A DNA stretch of 43,567 nt, from NCBI GenBank assembly GCA_002390845.1, contig DGQT01000093.1:1-43567 (forward strand), given 5' to 3'. The DNA comes from Chitinophagaceae bacterium UBA4407 (GTDB lineage: Bacteria; Bacteroidota; Bacteroidia; Chitinophagales; Chitinophagaceae). Below, one piece after another: positions 33,545 to 41,396 of this stretch. A program made the position numbers and the translations under genes. Positions within the stretch are counted from its first letter, which is position 1; the number at the start of each line of letters is the position of its first letter. A model generated the notes under the pieces. It did no database searches. It was not told the origin of the DNA and worked only from the letters and a program-made list of their open reading frames with translations.

Positions 33545-34306
33545 ATGAGAAGAAAATGTTTCAGCTTTCAGTTGATTTTATTCGGGTTTGTTTGTGTTAT
33601 AGTCGCTCTGTCATCGTGTATTAGCACAAAAAATGTTACCTATTTCAATAATCTTCCTGATTCTTCAATAATTACTTTGGAAAAAATACGGCCGCCTCAG
33701 CCATTAATACAGGTAAATGATGAACTTGAAATAAAAATTGGCGGCGAGAACGAAAAAACGGTGGATTATATAAGTCAGCACTTTACCGGAGGAAACGCTG
33801 GTCCCACTGTTGTAGATATTGATGGTAATATTGAATTGCCTAAAATTGGGAAACTAAAAGTAGCCGGGCTTACAAGAGATGCAGCAAAAGACACCATTAC
33901 CAATGCTTTCAGGGAATATCTTGTAGATCCGATTGTTTCTGTAAAATTTGGTGGTTTTCAATTTTCGGTACTGGGGGAGGTGGGGTCGCCGGGTACTTTT
34001 AACTTAACGAACGAGAAAATAAGCATATTCGAAGCTATTGCTAAAGCTGGTGATCTTACTCAATACTCCGAAAGGAAAAGTGTGAAGATTATCAGGGATA
34101 TAAATGGCGACAGGAAAATTATTACACTTGATTTGAATGACAGCAAGCTTTTAAATTCACAGGATTATTATCTTACCCGATATGATGTTGTTTATGTTGC
34201 GCCGAGAAGCCTTAAAGTTGTAGGTGAAAACCTGCAGCGCACCTCTACTTATATTGCATCTGTTGCCAGTGTACTGGCTTTCGTTTTTTTGATATTTAAA
34301 AAATAA
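33545..34306 (+). CDS. Polysaccharide export lipoprotein (Wza-like)
   Basis: 253 residues from ATG 33545. An earlier in-frame ATG at 33521 is encoded by a dispersed repeat and is less likely. The signal peptide ends in the lipobox LSSC (Cys25). A Poly_export domain (VNDELEIKIGG...VVDIDGNIELPKIGKLKVAGLT) and a SLBB-like segment (FSVLGEVGSPGTFNLTNEKIS) follow. A C-terminal hydrophobic helix (TYIASVASVLAFVFLIF) could cross the outer membrane, as in Wza. It would form the exit channel for a surface polysaccharide, together with the Wzc-like protein encoded 1 base downstream. Confidence 0.88.
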   Translation: MRRKCFSFQLILFGFVCVIVALSSCISTKNVTYFNNLPDSSIITLEKIRPPQPLIQVNDELEIKIGGENEKTVDYISQHFTGGNAGPTVVDIDGNIELPKIGKLKVAGLTRDAAKDTITNAFREYLVDPIVSVKFGGFQFSVLGEVGSPGTFNLTNEKISIFEAIAKAGDLTQYSERKSVKIIRDINGDRKIITLDLNDSKLLNSQDYYLTRYDVVYVAPRSLKVVGENLQRTSTYIASVASVLAFVFLIFKK

Positions 34307-34307
34307 C

Positions 34308-36710
34308 ATGAGCAATTCTGCCACTGATACAGATAACAATGAACTGGTTGCAGTATCAACTACACAATTTGATATTAAAAAATTTGTGTACAAGCTGATA
34401 GGCTTTTTGCCATGGATTATTATTTCGGGTATTATAGGTTATAGTGGTGCCCGGTTATATTTACGATATACGCCTCAATTACACAGAGTTTCTGCAAATC
34501 TTTTAATAAAAGATAACGAAGAATCTTCCCCTGAAAATACGGTATTAAAGGAGCTTGGTGTAATGCCTGGCGGCAAAGAAGTACAAAATCAGATCGATAT
34601 CCTTCAATCTTATGAGTTGGCAGAAGATATCGTGGATTCATTAAACCTTCAGTTTACCTTATATACACAAGGGCGTATTGCATCTTCAATTATCTACGGT
34701 AATAATGCGCCTGTATTTATACGTCCTGTAAAAAGTGATACCACGCCGATTAAGTCAGCTTCTTATCTGCTTTTTTTGAATAAAGACAAATTTGTTCTCA
34801 AGCAAGGAGAGCAAGGCAAGGAATACAGATACAACGATACTTTTTTGTTAGGAGGCAGGCGGGTTTTTTTTGTTAGAAACTGGGGTGTAAAAATTGATGA
34901 CAATGGTTATAGCCTGGTAATTCAAGCCAAGCGTTCGGTAGCAATGTCTCTAAGCTCCGCTATTACTGTAACCAAACTGCATGAAATGGGGGGTATACTT
35001 GAGATTGCAATGCTTGATCAATCTCCCGACCGTGCAATTGATATTATTAACAAGCTTATTGAGACCTTCAACATTGCGGGTATCAATGATAAAAATATTG
35101 TTGGTAAAAAAACAAGCCGCTTTCTTTCCGACAGGGTTGATACAGTTTCCAAAGAGCTTGATGAACTTGAAATGAAGGCCGAAGCCTTTAAACGGGATAA
35201 TAAGATTAACGATATCAGTGCACAGGGTAATAAATATATTGACCAGATTTTTAGTTATGATAATGATCATGTAGAGGAGTTGGCCCAGCTAAAATTGCTG
35301 GAGTCTTTGGAGCAATTCATCAGGGGGCTGAACAGTTTTACAGAAATTATTCCATTGCAAAGGGAGTTATCAGAGCCCTCCCTTTCAAAATTGGTAGATC
35401 AATATAATGAAGGGGTGCTTTCTTATCAGGAACAAATTAAGATCAGTACTCAAAAAGATCCTGTAACCTCACGCCTTAAGAGTCAGTTAACAGATATAAG
35501 AGAACATATTTTAACAACAATTCAAAGCACAAAGGACGAAAATCAAATTAAACAAAATGATTTAAAACAACGACAGAATTATTTTGAAGGGCTTTTAGCT
35601 TCCGTGCCCGAAAAAGAAAGAGAATTTTTAAAACTTAAAAGACAGATAGGTGTAAAAGAACAACTATACCTGTATCTGCTGCAAAAAAAAGAAGAAACAG
35701 AATTAACCCTCGTATCAACAATTAACGATACCCGTGTTGTTGAGTCAGCCTTTGATAGGGGGGTTGTTTTACCCAAAAGCGATCAGATCATTTTATTTTC
35801 TGTAATGGTAGGTATTATCATACCAATCATTATTATGTTATTGCTTGATTTTTTCGATAATAAAATTGCAGACAGGCAGGAAATTGAACGCGGCACAAAA
35901 GTGCCAATTCTTGGTGAGCTCTCTTATAATACTGGCGTAACAAATAATATTGTTCATTCAAAAAGCAGATCGAGCATAGCTGAACAATTCAGGCTTATTC
36001 GCAGTAACATTCAGTTTATCGGGGTAAATAAAACCTCAAAAAGCATAATTGTTACTTCATTTATGAGTGGAGAAGGTAAAAGTTTTGTGTCTATTAACCT
36101 TGCGAGTAGTTTGTCAGCAGGCGATCATAAGGTGCTTATTATAGAGATGGATCTGAGAAAACCAAAGCTTGCCAAATATCTTGGTACCCAGCCCCAGTTT
36201 GGCCTTACAGATTATCTTGTAAATGATCTTCCATTCGATAAAATTATTACAGTACCCGAAAGTTTGCCACAGGTAAATATCATTACATGCGGGCCTGTTC
36301 CCCCCAATCCTACTGAATTGATCATGCATCCAAGGATGAAGAAGTTACTGGATTATGCAAAAGAAAATTATCATTACCTGGTAATAGATTCCCCACCTGT
36401 AGGGTTGGTTGCAGATGTTTTTTTAATCAGCGAATATGTTGACATTACGCTGTTTATTTTACGTCATCAATATTCAAGCAAAACAACTATAAAATTTGTA
36501 GAAAGGTTAAATTCCGAGCAAAAATTAAAGAATCTAAATATTGTAGTCAATGGAATCAAAGAGTCATCCGGAATGGGGTATGGCTATGGTTATGGCTACG
36601 GATATGGCTATGGGTATGGTTACGGGTATGGTTATGGCAGCGGGTATTTCCCCGATGATACCGCCCCAAAAAAAATGCAAAAGTTTTTTTCCCGTTTCAG
36701 GAGAAAATAA
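34308..36710 (+). CDS. Wzc-like polysaccharide co-polymerase with BY-kinase domain
   Basis: An 800-residue protein. TM1 is at about 32-52 and a Wzz/chain-length-determinant periplasmic region with a long coiled coil lies around 275-470. TM2 is at about 493-517, followed by a cytoplasmic tyrosine-kinase domain. The latter has Walker A SGEGKS (Lys591), Walker A' IIEMDLRKP (Asp615) and Walker B VIDSPP (Asp694). The tail is (GY)10-GSGY from residue 757, in place of the scattered tyrosine cluster of E. coli Wzc. It would control chain length and export of the polysaccharide by cycles of tail autophosphorylation. It is co-transcribed with the export lipoprotein. Confidence 0.9.
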   Translation: MSNSATDTDNNELVAVSTTQFDIKKFVYKLIGFLPWIIISGIIGYSGARLYLRYTPQLHRVSANLLIKDNEESSPENTVLKELGVMPGGKEVQNQIDILQSYELAEDIVDSLNLQFTLYTQGRIASSIIYGNNAPVFIRPVKSDTTPIKSASYLLFLNKDKFVLKQGEQGKEYRYNDTFLLGGRRVFFVRNWGVKIDDNGYSLVIQAKRSVAMSLSSAITVTKLHEMGGILEIAMLDQSPDRAIDIINKLIETFNIAGINDKNIVGKKTSRFLSDRVDTVSKELDELEMKAEAFKRDNKINDISAQGNKYIDQIFSYDNDHVEELAQLKLLESLEQFIRGLNSFTEIIPLQRELSEPSLSKLVDQYNEGVLSYQEQIKISTQKDPVTSRLKSQLTDIREHILTTIQSTKDENQIKQNDLKQRQNYFEGLLASVPEKEREFLKLKRQIGVKEQLYLYLLQKKEETELTLVSTINDTRVVESAFDRGVVLPKSDQIILFSVMVGIIIPIIIMLLLDFFDNKIADRQEIERGTKVPILGELSYNTGVTNNIVHSKSRSSIAEQFRLIRSNIQFIGVNKTSKSIIVTSFMSGEGKSFVSINLASSLSAGDHKVLIIEMDLRKPKLAKYLGTQPQFGLTDYLVNDLPFDKIITVPESLPQVNIITCGPVPPNPTELIMHPRMKKLLDYAKENYHYLVIDSPPVGLVADVFLISEYVDITLFILRHQYSSKTTIKFVERLNSEQKLKNLNIVVNGIKESSGMGYGYGYGYGYGYGYGYGYGYGSGYFPDDTAPKKMQKFFSRFRRK
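36576..36635 (+). repeat. Six-base GGN-TAY tandem repeat coding (GY)10
   Basis: Ten GGN-TAY hexamers run in frame at the 3' end of the BY-kinase gene. Third positions vary (GGC, GGT, GGA, GGG; TAT, TAC), so the array is not a perfect microsatellite. Confidence 0.9.
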
Positions 36711-36787
36711 CTTTTTTAAATTAATCTTCTTTATTCATTTACGCATGTGAGTGAAGTGGCAGAGCCATGTAATGATTAAAAATTTAT

Positions 36788-37300
36788 ATGAAAAAATGGT
36801 TTGCGGTATACACAAAACCGAGGTGGGAAAAAAAAGTAGATGGCAAATTATTACGTAAAGGAATTGAAAGCTGGTGCCCTTTACAAAAAGTAGAAAGGCA
36901 ATGGAGCGACAGAAAGAAAATAATCGAAGATCCAATTTTCAAATCATACGTTTTTGTACATATAACGGAAGAAGAACGTGTACAGGTTTTACAAACAGAT
37001 GGGGTTCTTAATTATGTACACTTTCTCGGTAAACCCGCAATAATTCGTGATGAAGAAGTTGCCATGATCAAATCTTATCTGCTTGAAAAAGATGTTAGCA
37101 TCAGCGTGCAATCTTCACAGGGTTTTCAGCAAAATGATAAGGTTGTTATTAGCCAGGGTGTATTTATGGACAATACCGGTACCGTTATAAGAACAGGTCC
37201 CAAAAAGATTTATGTACGCCTCGAAAGTCTCGGGCAAATAATGACGGTAGAATTCCCTGCTTCCTATGTGGCGCATCAATTTATACAGCATAAATACTGA
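36788..37300 (+). CDS. NusG-like transcription antiterminator (UpxY/RfaH type)
   Basis: A 170-residue protein. The N-terminal NGN domain begins KKWFAVYTKPRWEKKVDGKL and contains FKSYVFVHI. The C-terminal KOW domain lies at about 115-165 (NDKVVISQGVFMDNTGTVI). In Bacteroides, such UpxY proteins keep RNA polymerase from stopping within long capsule operons. It lies third in this locus, after the export and kinase genes. It is followed by a 233-base repeat-filled gap before the sugar genes, whose transcription it may promote. Confidence 0.88.
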   Translation: MKKWFAVYTKPRWEKKVDGKLLRKGIESWCPLQKVERQWSDRKKIIEDPIFKSYVFVHITEEERVQVLQTDGVLNYVHFLGKPAIIRDEEVAMIKSYLLEKDVSISVQSSQGFQQNDKVVISQGVFMDNTGTVIRTGPKKIYVRLESLGQIMTVEFPASYVAHQFIQHKY

Positions 37301-37356
37301 TCCATTTTAAAAGAATTTTTTTGGGTTCAGCTACAGTTTTATCAATTGAACTTTGG

Positions 37357-37499
37357 TTGCCACGCTCGGTTCAAAGTTCCGTTTACATGGCAACATTTAA
37401 GCGAAGTAATGCTGACAGCACTATGCCGAAGAAAGAACAAAGTCATGAAGAGTGCGACGCAACAGAGTTTCATAGTAGTAATTCAGTTCGGCTCATAAA
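37357..37499. repeat. Repeat cluster: GAGCGTGGCAA module (inverted) plus A half copy
   Basis: TTGCCACGCTCGGTTCAAAG at 37357-37376 is the inverse of the module at 33356. Further on, AAGAGTGCGACGCAA (37448-37462) and TTCGGCTCATAAAAAT (about 37484-37499) form an A half copy that lacks GTAC. The stretch 37301-37533 holds no gene. Confidence 0.7.
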
Positions 37500-37533
37500 A
37501 ATATTCTTTACTAAATGGTGCACCGGTTAATAA

Positions 37534-38547
37534 CTGAACAAAACCCTGGATAAATCTCAAAACATATTACTCATAGGTTTGGGTTCAATTGGTACAAGGC
37601 ATGTGAAGAATTTAATTTCACTTGGCTATCATAACATTTCCATCGTAAGCCGCAGTGGAACTTTACCTGAAGAATTTAATCAGCTAAAGGTTTTTAAAAC
37701 ATTGGATGCTGCATTAAGTAGTAACACATTTGATGCAGCAATTATTTGTACGCCCACAGCACAGCATATTGAAGACTTAAAAAAATTATTGCAATACAAT
37801 ATTCAAAATATTTATCTCGAGAAACCAGCAGGCCACAATAAAGAAGCATTGCAATATTTCCAGTCTTTAATAAATAAAACACAAAGCAGCATTATAGTTG
37901 GCTTTGATCTTCATTTCGATTTGGGGTTACTAAAAGTAAAGGAGCTTATTCATGAAGAAATAGTTGGTAAACCAGTTTCTATAAATGCAACAGTTGGCCA
38001 ATACCTTCCTGATTGGCGGCCACACGAAGATTACGCAAAAGGCATGAGTGCTTCCATTGCAAAAGGCGGTGGTGTAATGCTCGACCTTATTCATGAATTT
38101 GATTATCTCTACTGGCTAATGGGAACTGTAGATTCTATTGCTGCACAATATGTTCACAGCGGTTCTTTAAAGATAGAGACAGAAGATGTCGCAGAAGTTT
38201 TATTAAAGTTTAATAACGGAGTTATTGGTACCATTCATTTAGATTACCTGCAGCCAACGCTGGTTCGTAATTGTACAATCACTTGTACAGCAGGAACTAT
38301 CTTTTGGGATATGACATTAAGCGAAGTAAAATGGATCAACACAAAAAAAGAAACAGATCAATTTTCTTATAAAGGTTTCGAACGTAATGAACGCTTTAAG
38401 CAAATCATACAATCTTTCCTGGAAGATAAAAACGACACAAGGCTTACTTCACTCGAAGCTGGCCTTGAAAGTTTAAAAATGGTTTTGGTAGCAAAACACA
38501 GTTCAGAAAATAATGTCTTTGTAAACATGAAAACATTCAATAACTAA
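37534..38547 (+). CDS. Gfo/Idh/MocA-family oxidoreductase (PtmF-like)
   Basis: A protein of about 325-338 residues. The Rossmann strand and loop NILLIGLGSIGTRH lie at the N-terminus, with EKPAGHN (the EKP motif) and a C-terminal Gfo/Idh barrel. The start is uncertain. The only standard in-frame codon, TTG 37579, would cut through the nucleotide-binding strand. Upstream, the frame is open to a stop at 37531 with only CTG codons. ATG 37515 (MVHRLITEQN) is one frame off and would join if one base were removed in the AAAACCC run near 37541, so a frameshift is possible. In nonulosonate loci such enzymes (PtmF) alter the sugar precursor. Confidence 0.8.
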   Translation: MNKTLDKSQNILLIGLGSIGTRHVKNLISLGYHNISIVSRSGTLPEEFNQLKVFKTLDAALSSNTFDAAIICTPTAQHIEDLKKLLQYNIQNIYLEKPAGHNKEALQYFQSLINKTQSSIIVGFDLHFDLGLLKVKELIHEEIVGKPVSINATVGQYLPDWRPHEDYAKGMSASIAKGGGVMLDLIHEFDYLYWLMGTVDSIAAQYVHSGSLKIETEDVAEVLLKFNNGVIGTIHLDYLQPTLVRNCTITCTAGTIFWDMTLSEVKWINTKKETDQFSYKGFERNERFKQIIQSFLEDKNDTRLTSLEAGLESLKMVLVAKHSSENNVFVNMKTFNN

Positions 38548-38550
38548 GTA

Positions 38551-39249
38551 GTGTTTATTCTTGGTACAATATGTTGTCGTGGTGGTTCAAAAGGTGTACC
38601 CCAGAAAAATATAAAACTACTCAAAGGCAAACCGCTCATTGCTTATACCATCGAAACAGCATTGGCGTGCAAACAAATAAACGATCTTATTATTTCAACA
38701 GATGATGTATCTATTTCAGCAACTGCGAAACAATACGGCGCAAAAGTTCCGTTCATGCGCCCTGCAGAATTATCAACAGACACGGCATCCAAGTGGCCGG
38801 TATTTATTCATGCGGTGGAAACTTACGAACAACAAACAGGCACACAGGTAGATTATCTTGTAGATATGGATGTAACAGTTCCTCTTAAAAATATAGATGA
38901 TATTAATGGCGCAATTACTATAGCATTAAGCGATACAAATATTGATGTGGTAATTACAGGTTACGAACCCGAACGCAATCCCTATTTCAATATGATGGAA
39001 CAAATGCCTGATGGCTTTTTTGAGATCGTAAAAAAAGGGGATAAGCCCATCGTTCGCCGGCAAGATGCGCCTCTGGTTTACAGCTTAACACCCGCTGCTT
39101 ATGTAATAAAGAAATCTGCTTTATATGCCTTTGAACACTGGAGCAAAGCAAAATGTAAAATATATCCTATACCTCGCGAAAGAGCAGTTGATATAGATAC
39201 AGAAATCGATTTCAGTATTGTTGAATTCTTAATGCAGCAACATACATGA
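38551..39249 (+). CDS. neuA: CMP-acylneuraminate (nonulosonate) cytidylyltransferase
   Basis: A 232-residue protein with a GTG start. CRGGSKGVPQKN (9-20) is the RxGSKxxxxKN CTP-binding motif; DYLVDMDVTVPLKN and the C-terminal AVDIDTEIDFSIVE carry metal ligands. It activates a nine-carbon sialic-type acid with CTP. The short length fits the PtmB/LegF and NeuA catalytic core. It starts 3 bases after the Gfo/Idh stop and overlaps the SDR gene by 4 bases. Confidence 0.88.
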   Translation: MFILGTICCRGGSKGVPQKNIKLLKGKPLIAYTIETALACKQINDLIISTDDVSISATAKQYGAKVPFMRPAELSTDTASKWPVFIHAVETYEQQTGTQVDYLVDMDVTVPLKNIDDINGAITIALSDTNIDVVITGYEPERNPYFNMMEQMPDGFFEIVKKGDKPIVRRQDAPLVYSLTPAAYVIKKSALYAFEHWSKAKCKIYPIPRERAVDIDTEIDFSIVEFLMQQHT

Positions 39250-40046
39250 ACCAACCAAATTTATTCGATCTCACCAATCGTGTTGCAATTATAACCGGCG
39301 GCGGCGGATTGCTTGCAAGCGAACATGCAATTGCTTTACATGCTTACGGTGCAAAAATAATTCTTGCAGATATAAACACAGAAAACTGTAACGCAGCTAT
39401 AAAGAAACTTGAAGTAGAAGGCGTAACAGCTATTGCAAAACATTGCGATGTAACCTCAAAAGAAAGCTGGCAAAAATTATTGGATGAAGTTGTAAACGAA
39501 TTTGGAAGCATCGATATTCTCATCAATAACGCAGGCTTCACCAATCAAAGTAAGAGTGCCAATTACGATGCAACATTCGAGAATTTTCCACTCGATGACT
39601 GGAACACGATCATGAATGTAAATCTTACCGGCACCTTTCTTGGCTGCCAGGTTATTGGCAAACAAATGTTGTTACAGGGCAAAGGTTCTATCATCAATAT
39701 TGCATCGTTGTATGGCGTTGTAAGCCCCAATCATAACATCTATCCCGGCACCGGAATTTCGCAACCCGTTGCCTACAGTGTAAGCAAACACGGCGTTGTA
39801 GCGCTTACCAAATATGTTGCCACGCTATGGGCATCAAAAGGTGTACGCGTAAATGCACTAACGCCCGGCGGTATTTTTAATAATCATGGCGGTTTGTTTT
39901 TAGAAAGGTTTCAGCATCTTAATCCTATCGGCCGTATGAGTGATAAAAGCGAATTGCGCGGTGGTATTGTTTACCTGGCAAGCGATGCAAGCAGCCATGT
40001 TGTTGGTCATAATTTAATCATCGATGGTGGTTGGACTGCATGGTGA
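39246..40046 (+). CDS. Short-chain dehydrogenase (PtmA-like)
   Basis: A 266-residue SDR with Ser154 (NIASLYG), Tyr177 and Lys181 (AYSVSK). The cofactor loop is ITGGGGLLASEHA (16-28), unlike the usual TGGxxGIG. This pattern and the SDR-cytidylyltransferase pairing recall PtmA-PtmB of Campylobacter flagellin glycosylation. Its substrate is probably a sugar or nonulosonate precursor. Its stop codon abuts a repeat arm reading ATTTTTATGAGCC. Confidence 0.85.
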   Translation: MNQPNLFDLTNRVAIITGGGGLLASEHAIALHAYGAKIILADINTENCNAAIKKLEVEGVTAIAKHCDVTSKESWQKLLDEVVNEFGSIDILINNAGFTNQSKSANYDATFENFPLDDWNTIMNVNLTGTFLGCQVIGKQMLLQGKGSIINIASLYGVVSPNHNIYPGTGISQPVAYSVSKHGVVALTKYVATLWASKGVRVNALTPGGIFNNHGGLFLERFQHLNPIGRMSDKSELRGGIVYLASDASSHVVGHNLIIDGGWTAW

Positions 40047-40343
40047 TTTTTATGAGCCAAACAGCAGATCATTCTTCACCGTTCCTTGCGTCGCACACTT
40101 GTGCAGTATAACCTATATGAACTTTCAACAGCCAAATAGAACAGCACACGGATGACACAGATGAGACGGATATTCAGGATTAAAATACAAAGCAAAAAAT
40201 CCTTAAAAAAATCCGTGCCCGCAGGCCGTGTAATCCGTGTTCTATCACATACGCTTTGGTAAAAGCTCAATCACGTTCCGAACGTACAAGTGTGCGACGC
40301 AACAGACGATCAATTAAAATACAAAAGTTGGGCACATAAAAAT
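40047..40343. repeat. Composite intergenic repeat 4, inverted partner of composite 3
   Basis: ATTTTTATGAGCCAAAC begins right after the SDR stop. The A core is at 40086-40104, the centre has the same TCATCCGTG / GGATTACACGG pair as 29451-29745 but inverted, the second A core is at 40284-40302, and the arm TTGGGCACATAAAAAT ends 11 bases before neuB. It fills the 308-base gap. Confidence 0.85.
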
Positions 40344-40354
40344 TTCAATTCTTA

Positions 40355-41395
40355 ATGCATCCTTTTATAGAAATAGCGGGTAGAAAAATTGGTTACGATT
40401 ACGATCCTTTAGTAATTGCAGAGATCGGTATTAATCATGAAGGTTCTTTGCAAACCGCCAAAGAAATGGTTGATGCGGCAGCACTTGCAGGTGCAGAAAT
40501 GGTGAAGCATCAAACGCATATTGTGGAAGATGAAATGAGCAGCGCTGCAAAAAATACAGTGCCCGGAAATGCAGATGTAAGTATTTACGAGATCATGCGC
40601 CGCTGTGCGTTGAACGAAGTCGATGAACTCGAATTAAAACTTTATGTAGAAAGTAAGGGAATGATTTTTATATCAACGCCGTTCAGCAGGGCAGCTGCAA
40701 ACAGGCTTCATAAATTTAATGTACCTGCATATAAAATTGGCAGCGGCGAATGCAGCAATTATCCTTTGCTGGAGCATATTGCAGGCTTTGGCAAGCCTGT
40801 TATTTTAAGTACTGGAATGAACACGATTGAAAGTGTAAGCAAAGCTGTTGCAGTGTTTGAAAAACACAATGTTCCATACGCCTTGTTGCATACAACCAAT
40901 TTATACCCTACACCAAACAACCTGGTAAGATTGGGTGCAATGGTAGAGTTACAAAATAATTTTCCCGGAGCAGTTGTTGGGTTAAGCGATCATACTTTAA
41001 GCAATCATGCATGTTTTGGTGCTGTGGCTTTGGGTGCATCTATTTTAGAAAGACATTTTACTGATAGCATGAACCGACCAGGGCCTGATATTATTTGTTC
41101 AATGGATATACAGGCTTGCAAAGAATTGATTGAAGGCAGTAAAATAATTGCGCAACAACGTGGTGGTGTAAAAGGCCCCGCTGCTGAAGAACAGGTTACG
41201 ATTGACTTTGCCTTTGCAACGATCTGCACTATAAAGCCAGTTTCTAAAGGTGAGATATTTACGAAAGAAAATATTTGGGTAAAGCGCCCCGGTAAAGGCG
41301 GTATTGCTGCAGAAGAATACAACAATGTTTTAGGTAAAACTGCTGCGACAGATATTGAGGAGGACATGCAGGTAACAACTCAGGATATTGCTTAA
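40355..41395 (+). CDS. neuB: N-acetylneuraminate synthase family protein
   Basis: A 346-residue protein. The NeuB TIM barrel condenses phosphoenolpyruvate with an N-acetylhexosamine such as ManNAc (IAEIGINHEG, KHQTHIVEDEMS, IGSGECSNYPL, LSTGMN, HTTNLYPTP, GLSDHT, LERHFTD). A C-terminal SAF antifreeze-like domain starts at about residue 285 (TIKPVSKGEIFTKENI). The KHQTHIVEDEMS and TNLYPTP segments match the sialic acid synthase NeuB1 of Campylobacter jejuni as I recall it, rather than the legionaminate or pseudaminate synthases. The downstream glycosyltransferase begins 1 base after the stop. Confidence 0.9.
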   Translation: MHPFIEIAGRKIGYDYDPLVIAEIGINHEGSLQTAKEMVDAAALAGAEMVKHQTHIVEDEMSSAAKNTVPGNADVSIYEIMRRCALNEVDELELKLYVESKGMIFISTPFSRAAANRLHKFNVPAYKIGSGECSNYPLLEHIAGFGKPVILSTGMNTIESVSKAVAVFEKHNVPYALLHTTNLYPTPNNLVRLGAMVELQNNFPGAVVGLSDHTLSNHACFGAVALGASILERHFTDSMNRPGPDIICSMDIQACKELIEGSKIIAQQRGGVKGPAAEEQVTIDFAFATICTIKPVSKGEIFTKENIWVKRPGKGGIAAEEYNNVLGKTAATDIEEDMQVTTQDIA

Positions 41396-41396
41396 G

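Noticed and set aside
37321..37530. 69-codon plus-strand ORF between UpxY and the Gfo/Idh gene
   Set aside because: It is made almost wholly of repeat modules and starts at a TTG.
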